DNA from: an uncultured Bacteroidales bacterium
GTDB taxonomy: Bacteria > Bacteroidota > Bacteroidia > Bacteroidales > JAUNSR01
DNA length: 37,147 nucleotides
Direction of reading: 5' to 3'
Assembly (NCBI GenBank): GCA_947074145.1
Contig: CAMTOJ010000037.1
Location: 1-37,147 of the forward strand
Position 1 is the stretch's first letter. Each line of letters opens with the position of its first letter. The position numbers and the translations under genes are program-made. Shown one piece after another: positions 24,688-33,528 of the stretch. The notes under the pieces were generated by a model. That model had not been told where the DNA came from, did no database searches, and saw only the letters and a list, made by a program, of their open reading frames with translations.

Positions 24688-26415
24688 TTAACGTTGTCTG
24701 ATATTTGTTATTGCTTCCTCTAAAAGCTTTTCATAATCGCCATGCTCTGCAAGCTTAAAAGCATATTCAGTGAAATGACCAGCCATTTGAGCAGTGATTT
24801 GAGGTGGCATAATCAATGAATATGGATCAACCACAACATCAACCAATACAGCGCCTTCATATGCCATTGCCTCCTCTATTGCCGGAATCAATTGTGAAAC
24901 TTTATCAACTCTGATCCCTTTTATACCTATGCTTTGTGCAACTGCGGCAAAATCGGGATTTACAAGATTGGTAAATGAGGGTAATAAACCATCGCCTTTC
25001 ATCTCCATTGCCACAAAATCAAGACAGGAATTGTTGAAAACAAAGATCTTCGGATTTAATTTCTCTTGTACAACAGTTAAAAGCTCACCCATTAACATGG
25101 AAATTCCACCGTCACCACACATTGCAATAACAGGTTTATCGGGATTAGTGGTCTTTAAACCTATCGTTGTTGGTAGAGCGGCAGCCATTGTGCCATGAAG
25201 TGAAGATGTAAAGAAACGACGCTTGCCGAAAGATTTCACATATCTTGCAGTAAAAGCCCATGGAGTCCCCATATCGGCTGTAAACCATGCATCATGCGGC
25301 GCTTTGCTACATATGGCATTGGCAAGATTTTCAGGGAATATCTTATGTTCTGAATCTTCCGATTGAATTGTTAGTTTATGTAGTCTTTCTAATGCAACAT
25401 TATATTTACCAACGCACTTATCGGCAAAACTACTATCGGCTTTCTCTTTGACAAGTGCAAAAAGTGCCTCAATCGTATTACCTATATCACCTACAACTCC
25501 AAGTGTTATATTATGTCGTCGTGATAGATTTTCACCTGCAATATCAATCTGCACTATTGGTACATTATCAGGATAACCATCAGGAAAAGCAAATCCGCAA
25601 CCCAGAACAAGTAGCAAATCAGCATTATGGAGAGTATAAACTGCCGCACTATTGCCAAGCATACCATTCATTCCCACCGGGTAGGGTGAATCAGAATCGA
25701 ACAACTCCTTTCCGATTGATGACCATGCAATAGGTGCTTTTATTTTCTTTGAAAATTCTTTTACCAATCTCTCTCCTCCCCGACAACCGAAACCTGCAAA
25801 TATTGCTACTTTTTTTACCGAATTTATATAATCGGCTATAAGTTTAAGCTCCTCATGTGAAGGTGTAATAACAGGATCGGGATAAAAAGGTAGATATTTT
25901 ATCTCTTTGTCTTCAACCTGTTCTACAGTTACTTCTGATGGGAGAATCAATACCGAAACACCTTTACGTGATATTGCAGTTTGCATAGCTATCCCAAGTA
26001 TACGAGGAAGTTGATCTGCACTTCTGACATATTCACAAAACACAGAACAGCCCAGAAATAGATTACGTGTCTCTATCTCCTGTACATAGCGAGTGCCGAT
26101 CTGGGAACGATGAATTTCTGTTGCAATAGCCAGAACCGGAACTGAGTTTCTATTTGCTTCATAAAGTCCGTTCACAAGATGCAAAGATCCGGGACCGCAA
26201 GAACCGATACATGTCGCAAGTTTGCCGGTTGCTGCAGCCTCCGCTCCTGCTGCTATGGCAGCACTCTCTTCATGACGAGTATGTACAAATCGAATCTTAC
26301 TTTTGCTTATAGCATTTGTAATGAAATTGGCAGAATCTCCGGTAATCCCATAAATACGTTCGACATTTGCCTTTTCAAGAGTTTCGACAAGTTGCTTTGC
26401 AACATTATTTTTCAT
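24688..26415 (-). CDS. poxB: Thiamine-diphosphate pyruvate oxidase / pyruvate:quinone dehydrogenase (PoxB-like)
   Basis: A 575-residue flavin/ThDP enzyme with the full three-domain order: PYR domain (1-170) with Glu50 in HTRHEESAA and the GPGSLHLVNGLYEANRN segment, central FAD domain (190-320), and PP domain with MCGDGGISMLMGELLTVVQE (GDGG at 434-437) and the NN that ends the ThDP motif at 461-462. Order and length match E. coli PoxB, which oxidises pyruvate to acetate and CO2 and passes electrons to quinone at the membrane. The alternative is an H2O2-forming pyruvate oxidase, which makes acetyl phosphate. The C-terminus (residues 546-575) is amphipathic, as required for the membrane-attached form. 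It starts its own unit and ends towards the RNA candidate region. Confidence 0.88.
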   Translation of the reverse strand: MKNNVAKQLVETLEKANVERIYGITGDSANFITNAISKSKIRFVHTRHEESAAIAAGAEAAATGKLATCIGSCGPGSLHLVNGLYEANRNSVPVLAIATEIHRSQIGTRYVQEIETRNLFLGCSVFCEYVRSADQLPRILGIAMQTAISRKGVSVLILPSEVTVEQVEDKEIKYLPFYPDPVITPSHEELKLIADYINSVKKVAIFAGFGCRGGERLVKEFSKKIKAPIAWSSIGKELFDSDSPYPVGMNGMLGNSAAVYTLHNADLLLVLGCGFAFPDGYPDNVPIVQIDIAGENLSRRHNITLGVVGDIGNTIEALFALVKEKADSSFADKCVGKYNVALERLHKLTIQSEDSEHKIFPENLANAICSKAPHDAWFTADMGTPWAFTARYVKSFGKRRFFTSSLHGTMAAALPTTIGLKTTNPDKPVIAMCGDGGISMLMGELLTVVQEKLNPKIFVFNNSCLDFVAMEMKGDGLLPSFTNLVNPDFAAVAQSIGIKGIRVDKVSQLIPAIEEAMAYEGAVLVDVVVDPYSLIMPPQITAQMAGHFTEYAFKLAEHGDYEKLLEEAITNIRQR

Positions 26416-26596
26416 AACAGGTTTATTTTAAACTGTTTCACTCGTCAAATGAGAAATAGTATTTAATAGAGGAAACAAATAAAAATGATATTTTTATGTG
26501 AGAACATCAATAGTAAGCTGTAGGTTCGTTTTTAGATAATATTGAAGGTTTTATATCTTTTTATTACGAAAATTTTATTTTTAAATAGGAAATAAA

Positions 26597-26634
26597 AAAA
26601 GAGCATTATGAATCTTAATTCATAATGCTCTTTT
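26597..26634 (-). terminator. Terminator of the aminopeptidase P / carbonic-anhydrase-like operon
   Basis: A 17-bp perfect stem AAAAGAGCATTATGAAT/ATTCATAATGCTCTTTT with a 4-base loop and a seven-T run on the minus strand. It lies 26 bases past the stop of the gamma carbonic anhydrase-like gene. Confidence 0.9.
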
Positions 26635-26660
26635 ATATATATATTATTTATTTGTGGCAA

Positions 26661-27200
26661 TTATTCTTTCTCTGATTTACAATCTTCATCCTTATACCAT
26701 TGAGAATACATCAGATAATTTTTTGCAATTTTCTGATTCATCTCCATTGCTTTTTCAGGTTCTACCTTTTTAATGAATTTAGCAGGAGCGCCTCCGTAAA
26801 GCGCGCCCGGTTCAATTTTGGTATTACTTAATACAACGGATCCCGCAGCAACGATTGCACCCTCTCCTACGACTACACCATCAAGGATTACAGCGCCCAT
26901 GCCAATAAGCGCTCCGTCTTCTATTTTGGCACCATGCACCGTTACATTATGACCGATAGAAACATCGTTGCCTATCTCAATTGTTGATTTCTGATAAAGA
27001 GTGTGAAGCACTGATCCATCCTGGATATTCACACGATTGCCGATTCTGATACTATTGACATCACCGCGAAGCACTGTAGAGAACCAAATGCTGCATTGAT
27101 CACCTATCACGACATCTCCTATGATTACTGCATTGTCGGCAAGATAACAATCTTCACCTATCACCGGAGTGAATCCTCGAACCGATTTTATAATAGCCAT
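26661..27200 (-). CDS. Gamma-carbonic-anhydrase-like hexapeptide-repeat protein
   Basis: A 179-residue left-handed beta-helix protein of the YrdA/PaaY/CaiE group. The hexapeptide pattern runs from about residue 12 to 130 (VIGEDCYLADNAVIIGDVVI and onward). The three metal-binding His residues of gamma-class enzymes are all present: His66 (SVLHTLY), His84 and His89 (IGHNVTVHG). Arg45 and Asp47 (LRGDVN) and Gln60/Asp61 (NIQDGS) correspond to the conserved residues of the family. Members bind zinc or iron, but many have no measurable carbonic anhydrase activity, so the reaction stays open. It begins 13 bases after the aminopeptidase P gene and is followed by a strong terminator. Confidence 0.88.
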   Translation of the reverse strand: MAIIKSVRGFTPVIGEDCYLADNAVIIGDVVIGDQCSIWFSTVLRGDVNSIRIGNRVNIQDGSVLHTLYQKSTIEIGNDVSIGHNVTVHGAKIEDGALIGMGAVILDGVVVGEGAIVAAGSVVLSNTKIEPGALYGGAPAKFIKKVEPEKAMEMNQKIAKNYLMYSQWYKDEDCKSEKE

Positions 27201-27213
27201 AATTTTTATGTTT

Positions 27214-29013
27214 TTATTGTATTATTGGTTTTGTTTTCTCTTTTAACCACTCTTTTTCCTGCTCATCAAGACGGGACTCAAGTTTATCATAAACCATTTT
27301 ATGATAATCATTTAACCAATCAATCTCCTCTTTTGAAAGCAATGATATATCGAGTCCGTTTTTATCGAAATGACAAAGAGTCAAAGGTTCGAATTTATAG
27401 AATTTCCCAAATTCGCCGCATAAAGAGGGATCCTCAATAACGACAATCTGATTTTCATGACGAATACCAAACTTATCTGTAAGATAAAGTCCGGGCTCTA
27501 TTGTATTTACCATTCCCGGTTGGATAGTAACAGGATTATGTTGGGTACGTATACTCTGAGGGCCTTCATGTACATTAAGACAATGACCTGTGCCGTGTCC
27601 GGTACCATGAAGATAGTTCAATCCATTTTCCCACATAGCTTTTCTTGCAAGAATATCTATCTGATCACCTCTTGTTCCTTCAGGGAAAACAGCTTTTGAA
27701 AGCCCTATATGTCCCTTTAGGACAAGAGTAAAGCATCTTTTTTCCTCTTCTGTTGGAGTTCCCAAGGCTGTAGTTCTTGTAATATCAGTCGTACCGTCAA
27801 AATATTGTGCACCCGAATCGATAAGAAGTATTCCGTCGTTTGCGACTGTAAGATTGCTGTCTTCATTTGCACAATAATGGCACATTGCGGCATGTGCTTT
27901 ATATCCGCAGATAGTGTTGAAGCTATTACCAATGCAACCCTCTTGCGCTTCTCTTAGTTCTGTAAGTTTATCCGCTATGGAAAGTTCGGTAACAATACCT
28001 TTATCAATACTATCTTCAAGCCAGCGATAGAATTTCACAAGAGCTACACCATCTTTAATCATTGCTTTGCGGAAACCTTCAACTTCAGTGCTATTTTTCA
28101 GACTTTTCATCAAAGGAACCGGCGAAGGACAATGAACTTTAGTAACTTCATTATTGACAGCAGAGTCGATAAGAGAATTAACTCTGACAGGATCAATAAG
28201 TATCGTAGTATCTTTATTTATATTATTAAGAAAGGAAAGAACATTTGTATATGGTGAAACAATGATATTATTTTGAGTCAGGTATTCTGAAACCTCTGAT
28301 GTTATCTTTTCAGGATCAACAAAAAGTACACGCTGATCTTCCGAAACATAAAGATATGAGGTAACAACAGGGTTACATTCGACATCCGTACCACGTATGT
28401 TAAGTGTCCACGCAATATCATCGAGAGTACTAATCACAGTTGCATTAGCCTCATGTTTTCCAATCTCTTCAATTATTCTCCTACATTTGGAATCGGCTGA
28501 TTCACCACTGAACTCTTCAGGAAACACAAAAGCCGGATCGGTAGGGATAGAGGGACGATTTGCCCAGATAATATCGAATGGACGAAAATCGTTTACTAAT
28601 TCAATCCCATGTTTAGAGAAATAATTCCTATAATTTTTTGCTGCATTAACCGAGAATAATGCCCCATCGATAGCAACGCGATCGCCCGGTTTAAGATTTT
28701 TAGCTATCTCCTCCTCAATAGAAGGTGTTTCTGAAAGCATCTCTTTATAAAAACGCATCGTAGAACCTTCAAGCTGTTCGGGAGCCTGAATAAAATATCG
28801 CGAATCACTCCAAAGTCCACTCCAGTTCAGAGCAACAACAACTTTTCCTGCAGAACCAGTAAAGCCGGAAATCCATTCACGACATTTCCAATGTTTTGCT
28901 ACATATTCGCTCATATGGGCATCGTCGGTCGGGATTATCATCGCCGATATATTATGTTTGCTCATTTGCTCTCTTAAAGCGGCAAGACGAGCGGGGATTT
29001 TGTTTTCTTCCAT
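27214..29013 (-). CDS. Xaa-Pro aminopeptidase (aminopeptidase P, M24B)
   Basis: A cytoplasmic metallopeptidase of 599 residues that releases the N-terminal residue before proline. It has two N-terminal creatinase-like domains and the C-terminal pita-bread domain with all five metal ligands: Asp399 (LIDSGAQYFDG), Asp410 (TTDITRT), His473 (HGTGHGTGH), Glu506 (NTIEPGLYL) and Glu520 (IRHENQIVV). An upstream ATG at 29055 would add 14 residues. The start at 29013 (MEENKIPARLAALREQM) is preferred because it gives the standard N-terminus of the large bacterial form. A TAAATTTG box at 29088-29081 gives a 60-base leader. It is followed at 200 bases-free spacing, 13 bases, by the beta-helix gene, so both share a transcript. 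Confidence 0.94.
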   Translation of the reverse strand: MEENKIPARLAALREQMSKHNISAMIIPTDDAHMSEYVAKHWKCREWISGFTGSAGKVVVALNWSGLWSDSRYFIQAPEQLEGSTMRFYKEMLSETPSIEEEIAKNLKPGDRVAIDGALFSVNAAKNYRNYFSKHGIELVNDFRPFDIIWANRPSIPTDPAFVFPEEFSGESADSKCRRIIEEIGKHEANATVISTLDDIAWTLNIRGTDVECNPVVTSYLYVSEDQRVLFVDPEKITSEVSEYLTQNNIIVSPYTNVLSFLNNINKDTTILIDPVRVNSLIDSAVNNEVTKVHCPSPVPLMKSLKNSTEVEGFRKAMIKDGVALVKFYRWLEDSIDKGIVTELSIADKLTELREAQEGCIGNSFNTICGYKAHAAMCHYCANEDSNLTVANDGILLIDSGAQYFDGTTDITRTTALGTPTEEEKRCFTLVLKGHIGLSKAVFPEGTRGDQIDILARKAMWENGLNYLHGTGHGTGHCLNVHEGPQSIRTQHNPVTIQPGMVNTIEPGLYLTDKFGIRHENQIVVIEDPSLCGEFGKFYKFEPLTLCHFDKNGLDISLLSKEEIDWLNDYHKMVYDKLESRLDEQEKEWLKEKTKPIIQ

Positions 29014-29080
29014 AATCAGTGTATAAGTTTTCAGTTTATCTAATAAAAATGACAAACTGTTTTAGTGTTAACATTCATGG

Positions 29081-29088
29081 CAAATTTA
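29081..29088 (-). promoter_or_regulatory. Probable -7 box for aminopeptidase P
   Basis: The minus-strand TAAATTTG is a full match to TAnnTTTG. A start near 29074 would give a 60-base leader to the ATG at 29013. The -33 box is not clear. Confidence 0.4.
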
Positions 29089-29179
29089 AAATATATTTCC
29101 TAAAATTATTTCCGAACTATTATTTTAAATATATTGATTTTGAATTAAATCCATAATAAAAAAATTCAGACACAAAAAA

Positions 29180-29218
29180 TCCGAAATCATGCTTTGTTTA
29201 TCATCATGATTCCGGATA
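29180..29218 (-). terminator. Terminator of katA
   Basis: A 13-bp stem with one mismatch (29180-29192 with 29206-29218; right arm CATGATTCCGGAT) and a TTTTTT run on the minus strand. It lies about 250 bases past the catalase stop, so the katA message would have a long 3' untranslated end. Confidence 0.75.
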
Positions 29219-29468
29219 CTTTTATGTAATTATAAAATGTCTTATCTTTTCAATATTTTCTTTTTGCAACCATCTCTTCTCTCATACCGGTTATTATCAG
29301 AAGAGTATAATTAATGAATATTATTTTCATATCATTATCAAAATCCTTTATTGTAAAGATATATATACCGGTTCCTTTTCTGCTTAGTTTATTTCGTTTT
29401 CTTTTGATTTATAATATAACCTATTTTTTTCGATGTTCTATTTTAGTTTAATATAACCAAAACGATAC

Positions 29469-30950
29469 TTAGTAATCGAATTTAAGTCCCATCGCAACTC
29501 TCTTTGCCAGATTAATATCTGCTTTAGCAAATACATCCAGTTGCCTTTTTATTATTTCATCTCTTTTATCTGTATTTATCTGTCCCATTGTATTCACAAG
29601 AACTTCGATAAGCTGATCACGCTGATCATCATTCATAACATCTCTGAAAAGTATTCCGGGTTGTGTATAAAAATCTTCATCTTTCTCTCCTCCGTTTCTG
29701 TCATAGAAGTCAGCAATTGCCACATCTATGGGTTGGCAAGGAAGTTTGTATGTCGGATCGCGATAAATATCATCAAAACTATTTGGATAATAATTTGGTG
29801 AAGAGCCGCCGTTGTCACTACAGTTCATTGCACCATCTCTTTGATAATCATTGACGTTAGTAATTGGTCGGTTTACCGGAAGCATTTCGAAGTTGGCTCC
29901 AAGACGATAACGATGAGCATCCTGATATGCAAAAAGACGTCCCTGAAGCATCTTATCGGGAGAGTAAGAAATACCATCAACAAAATTACTTGGAGCAAAA
30001 GCAGCTTGTTCTACTGTAGCAAAATAATTATCAGGTATTCTGTTAAGAGTCATAACTCCAACTTCAATCAAAGGAAACTCATTGTGAGGCCAGACCTTAG
30101 TAACATCGAAGGGATTAAATTTAAAATTGTCTGCTTGTTCTTTGGTCATAACCTGAATCTTAAGAGTCCAACTTGGGAAATCACCTTTTTCTATTGCATT
30201 AACAAGATCTCGCTGACACCAATTAGGATCTTTACCGGACATCAATGTAGCATCGTCATTTCTAAAACATTTTATACCTTGATTAGTAAGAAAATGAAAC
30301 TTTACCCAAACCACTTCATCTTTATCATTTATCATCGAATATGTATGACTTCCGAATCCATGCATATTACGATATGTATATGGAATTCCTCTGTCACTCA
30401 TAAGAATCATAACCTGATGCAGACTCTCAGGATTAAGACTCCAAAAATCCCAAGCCATCGTCATATCAGGACAATTTGTCTTCGGATCTCTTTTTTGAGT
30501 ATGAATAAAGTCAGGAAATTTCTTTGCATCTTTTATAAAGAACACAGGAGTATTATTGCCAACCAAATCCCAGTTTCCATTATCAGTATAAAACTTCACA
30601 GCAAAGCCTCTTGGGTCTCTAACGGTATCGGCACTTCCGCGCTCACCACCCACGGTGCTGAAACGAATAAATAGATCTGTTTCTTTTCCAATTTCATTAA
30701 AAAGAGAAGCTCTGGCATATTTGGTAATATCATTTGTCACTTTGAATACACCGAAAGCGCCACTACCCTTGGCATGGACAACTCTTTCAGGTATTCTTTC
30801 ACGATTGAAATGGCCTAATTTTTCTATAAGAAACCCATCTTGTAAAAGAACCGGACCGTGAGGTCCTACTGTTTGTGAATCTTCATATGCCGGCACAGGA
30901 GCTCCTGCGGCATTGGTAATAATATTAAGGTTTTTGTCTTTCTCTTCCAT
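29469..30950 (-). CDS. katA: Heme catalase, small-subunit type
   Basis: A 493-residue monofunctional catalase that splits hydrogen peroxide to water and oxygen. The distal catalytic His59 is in RVVHAKGSGAFG, Asn132 in LVGNNTP, and the heme-ligand Tyr342 in GRLFAYQDAHRYRLG. Other family landmarks are RFSTVGGERGSADTVRDPRG and HGFGSHTYS. The length is that of clade 3 (small-subunit, NADPH-binding) catalases. There is no signal peptide. The gene is divergent from the kdu operon and its 331-base upstream region has no clear TAnnTTTG box; regulation by OxyR is expected from other Bacteroidetes but not visible here. Together with the PoxB-like oxidase it suggests exposure to oxygen. Confidence 0.96.
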   Translation of the reverse strand: MEEKDKNLNIITNAAGAPVPAYEDSQTVGPHGPVLLQDGFLIEKLGHFNRERIPERVVHAKGSGAFGVFKVTNDITKYARASLFNEIGKETDLFIRFSTVGGERGSADTVRDPRGFAVKFYTDNGNWDLVGNNTPVFFIKDAKKFPDFIHTQKRDPKTNCPDMTMAWDFWSLNPESLHQVMILMSDRGIPYTYRNMHGFGSHTYSMINDKDEVVWVKFHFLTNQGIKCFRNDDATLMSGKDPNWCQRDLVNAIEKGDFPSWTLKIQVMTKEQADNFKFNPFDVTKVWPHNEFPLIEVGVMTLNRIPDNYFATVEQAAFAPSNFVDGISYSPDKMLQGRLFAYQDAHRYRLGANFEMLPVNRPITNVNDYQRDGAMNCSDNGGSSPNYYPNSFDDIYRDPTYKLPCQPIDVAIADFYDRNGGEKDEDFYTQPGILFRDVMNDDQRDQLIEVLVNTMGQINTDKRDEIIKRQLDVFAKADINLAKRVAMGLKFDY

Positions 30951-31082
30951 AACATTTTGATTATCAATAATAGAGAAACAAGATGTTTTTTTATATTGTT
31001 TATTCTGAACAATGTCAATTAATTATGATTAACAATGATTTGAATTATGATTAAATGAAAATAGTATTTATATCTCCATCAT

Positions 31083-31101
31083 TATACCAATATAGGGTAT
31101 A
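31083..31101. promoter_or_regulatory. Inverted repeat TATACC-n7-GGTATA, possible operator
   Basis: A 6-bp perfect inverted repeat with a 7-base spacer about 100 bases before the kduD start of transcription. It could serve either divergent gene. Confidence 0.25.
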
Positions 31102-31150
31102 GTAATTAGCAAATTAAGGACTTTGATTTAATTAAATAAATTCTTAAAAA

Positions 31151-31167
31151 TGCATGAATACTATGCA
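31151..31167. promoter_or_regulatory. Inverted repeat TGCAT-n7-ATGCA, possible operator of the kdu operon
   Basis: A 5-bp perfect inverted repeat ending 16 bases before the kduD -7 box, thus covering the -33 region. That position suits a repressor or an activator overlapping the polymerase site. Confidence 0.3.
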
Positions 31168-31191
31168 GTTAATCTTTTTTTTTTAAATTTG
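31162..31191 (+). promoter_or_regulatory. Probable promoter of the kdu operon
   Basis: The -7 box TAAATTTG (31184-31191) is a full match to TAnnTTTG. TATG at 31162-31165, 18 bases before it, is the nearest approximation of a -33 TTTG. Transcription would start near 31198, giving an 84-base leader. Confidence 0.45.
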
Positions 31192-31281
31192 CGTAAACAC
31201 AATTTATATTATATCTGATTCTGAAGATTACACAACTATAAATCGAATCATGAATATTTTATTAACGCAATATTAAACAAA

Positions 31282-32076
31282 ATGGTAAATTTTTCTCTTC
31301 AGGGCAAAATCGCCCTAGTTACCGGAGCTTCTTACGGAATTGGCTTCGCAATCGCAACATCACTTGCTGATGCCGGTGCAACAATCGTTTTTAATGACAT
31401 TAATCAAGAGTTGGTAGACAAAGGTCTTGCAGCTTATGCAGAACAAAACATCAAAGCTCACGGATATGTGTGCGACGTTACTAATGAAGAGCAAGTTAAT
31501 GCTTTTATCGCGCAGGTAGCGAAAGAGGTTGGTGAGGTTGATATTCTTGTAAACAATGCAGGTATTATCAAACGTGTACCAATGCACGAAATGAGTGCTG
31601 CAGAATTCCGTCAGGTTATAGATATTGATCTTAACGGACCTTTTATCATGTCTAAAGCGGTTATTCCTGCTATGATGAAAAAACGTGCAGGTAAAATCAT
31701 TAACATCTGTTCTATGATGTCAGAACTTGGTCGCGAAACAGTTTCCGCTTATGCAGCTGCAAAAGGTGGACTAAAAATGCTTACTCGTAACATCGCATCT
31801 GAGTATGGAGAATATAATATCCAATGTAATGGTATCGGACCGGGATATATAGCAACTCCTCAAACGGCTCCTCTTCGCGAAAAACAAGCTGATGGTAAGC
31901 CTCATCCTTTCGATTCATTTATTATTGCAAAAACTCCTGCAGCTCGCTGGGGTAATCCTGAAGATTTGGCCGGACCGGCAGTATTTCTTGCTTCTGAAGC
32001 ATCTAATTTTGTAAACGGCCATGTACTTTATGTTGACGGTGGTATACTGGCTTATATCGGTAAACAACCTAAATAA
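31282..32076 (+). CDS. kduD: 2-dehydro-3-deoxy-D-gluconate 5-dehydrogenase (KduD), short-chain dehydrogenase
   Basis: A 264-residue classical SDR, cytoplasmic (no signal peptide). Cofactor site TGASYGIG (residues 14-21), NNAG (91-94), and the Ser144/Tyr157/Lys161 catalytic set (NICSMMS, SAYAAAKGG) are present, with FVNGHVLYVDGGILAYIG at the C-terminus. KduD interconverts 3-deoxy-D-glycero-2,5-hexodiulosonate and 2-keto-3-deoxygluconate in the breakdown of unsaturated uronates from pectin, alginate or glycosaminoglycans. Such proteins are often annotated as gluconate 5-dehydrogenase; the kduI gene in the same operon favours the KduD role. It begins a three-gene operon with only 6 bases to the permease gene. 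Confidence 0.9.
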   Translation: MVNFSLQGKIALVTGASYGIGFAIATSLADAGATIVFNDINQELVDKGLAAYAEQNIKAHGYVCDVTNEEQVNAFIAQVAKEVGEVDILVNNAGIIKRVPMHEMSAAEFRQVIDIDLNGPFIMSKAVIPAMMKKRAGKIINICSMMSELGRETVSAYAAAKGGLKMLTRNIASEYGEYNIQCNGIGPGYIATPQTAPLREKQADGKPHPFDSFIIAKTPAARWGNPEDLAGPAVFLASEASNFVNGHVLYVDGGILAYIGKQPK

Positions 32077-32082
32077 TAATTG

Positions 32083-33498
32083 ATGGAAACTTTTAATATA
32101 TTCACTTATATCATTAAACTCGGAGCAAGTGTGATGATGCCTATCATCTTCACAATTCTTGGAGTAATACTTCTTATAAAACCCAGCAAAGCGCTTCATT
32201 CCGGACTTCTTGTAGGTGTAGGTTTCGTTGGTCTTTCTGTAATTACTGCTCTTTTGACCAGTACATTAGGACCGGCTCTTACCGAGGTTGTAAAAATATA
32301 TGATCTTAAACTTGAAATCTTTGATATGGGATGGCCTGCAGCAGCTTCTGTTGCATATAATACGGCTGTAGGTGCATTCATAATACCTGTCTGTCTTGGA
32401 GTTAATCTGATTATGCTTCTGACAAAAACGACTCGTACGGTGAATATCGATCTATGGAACTATTGGCATTTCGCTTTTATCGGAGCTCTTGTTTTCTTTG
32501 CATCAGATAGTCTTATGTGGGGATTCTTTGCAGCTATCATATGTTATATCATAACACTTGTAATGGCTGACTTAACTGCAAAAAAGTTTCAGGATTTCTA
32601 TGAAGATATGGATGGTATCTCAATACCTCAGCCATTCTGCCAGGGATTCGTACCTTTTGCACTTGTGATTAATAAAGCGCTTGACATGATACCGGGATTC
32701 AGTAAACTTAATATTGATTCGGAAGGTCTTAAAAAGAAATTCGGAATCATGGGTGAACCTCTTTTCCTTGGTGTTATAGTGGGTTGCGGTATTGGTATTC
32801 TTGCTCGTTATGATGTTGCCGGTGTTCTTGGCGCAGGTGTTAAAATGGGAGCTGTAATGGAGTTAATACCTCGCATCACTCGTCTTTTCATTGAAGGTCT
32901 TATGCCAATATCACAAGCAACAAAAGAACTTATCGCAAAAAAATTCAAAAATGCTAAAGGTCTTAATATCGGTATGAGTCCGGCACTTGTAATCGGACAC
33001 CCTACTACTCTTGTAGTATCTCTTATTCTTATACCTGTGGTACTTTTCCTTTCGGTTGTTCTTCCGGGAAATAAATTCCTTCCGCTCGCATCTCTTGCCG
33101 GAATGTTTTATCTTTTCCCATTAGTACTACCTATCACAAAGGGAAATGTATTAAAGACTATAATCATAGGATTTGTTTCACTTCTTGTGGGTCTGTTTTT
33201 TGTTACAAATCTTGCGCCATCGTTTACGCTTGCAGCGCATGATGTTTTTGAACAAACAGGTGATGCGGCTGTGAAAGTGCCTGAAGGTTTTGAAGCCGGA
33301 GCTCTTGACTTTGCGTCAAGTATCTTTGCATGGGTTATATTCCATCTTACTCATTCATTTAAAATAGTAGGACCACTTATCCTTAGTGCAATTGCTCTTG
33401 GTATGATGTATTTCAACAGACGCATGATTTTGAAAGATAATCAAGAGGCAGTTGAAATTTCAGAAGCAGATGATATTGATAATATTCAAAAGGCATAA
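32083..33498 (+). CDS. Galactitol-type PTS EIIC (GatC-like) permease, without PTS partners
   Basis: A 471-residue polytopic membrane protein with clear GatC family pattern: KLGASVMMPIIFTILGVILL, SGLLVGVGFVGLS, TLGPALTEV, IFDMGWPAAASVAY, NVDLWNYWHF-like NIDLWNYWHFAFIGAL, KKFGIMGEPLFLGVIVGCG, GILARYDVAGVLGAGVKMGAVM, and GMSPALVIGHPTT. About ten helices are evident. In E. coli, GatC works with GatA (EIIA) and GatB (EIIB) and a PEP-dependent phosphorelay. No gatA, gatB, ptsI or ptsH is in this window. A TTG at 32080 in the same frame could be read as an earlier start; the ATG at 32083 is preferred. It is probably a non-PTS transporter for the uronate intermediate handled by KduD and KduI. Confidence 0.88.
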   Translation: METFNIFTYIIKLGASVMMPIIFTILGVILLIKPSKALHSGLLVGVGFVGLSVITALLTSTLGPALTEVVKIYDLKLEIFDMGWPAAASVAYNTAVGAFIIPVCLGVNLIMLLTKTTRTVNIDLWNYWHFAFIGALVFFASDSLMWGFFAAIICYIITLVMADLTAKKFQDFYEDMDGISIPQPFCQGFVPFALVINKALDMIPGFSKLNIDSEGLKKKFGIMGEPLFLGVIVGCGIGILARYDVAGVLGAGVKMGAVMELIPRITRLFIEGLMPISQATKELIAKKFKNAKGLNIGMSPALVIGHPTTLVVSLILIPVVLFLSVVLPGNKFLPLASLAGMFYLFPLVLPITKGNVLKTIIIGFVSLLVGLFFVTNLAPSFTLAAHDVFEQTGDAAVKVPEGFEAGALDFASSIFAWVIFHLTHSFKIVGPLILSAIALGMMYFNRRMILKDNQEAVEISEADDIDNIQKA

Positions 33499-33528
33499 AT
33501 CAAAAAAATATTTTAATCTTTTTATATA

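Larger units (their letters stand above)
29014..29468. other. Intergenic region between aminopeptidase P and catalase genes
   Basis: About 455 bases of AT-rich DNA: the aminopeptidase P promoter box, the katA terminator hairpin (29180-29218), and two copies of ATACCGGTT at 29284 and 29365 with no assigned role. No reading frame with coding character was seen. Confidence 0.55.
30951..31281. other. Divergent regulatory region between katA and kduD
   Basis: 331 bases. The kduD side has a full -7 box (31184-31191), an inverted repeat TGCAT-n7-ATGCA (31151-31167), and another one, TATACC-n7-GGTATA (31083-31101). The katA side has no confident promoter. The two inverted repeats are candidates for regulator binding, but no regulator gene is in the window. 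Confidence 0.5.

Noticed and set aside
29841-30674. 277-codon plus-strand reading frame
   Set aside because: It lies wholly opposite the catalase gene, whose motifs are complete. The product is a low-complexity mix of Ile, Ser, Lys and His without domains; it is an antisense shadow.
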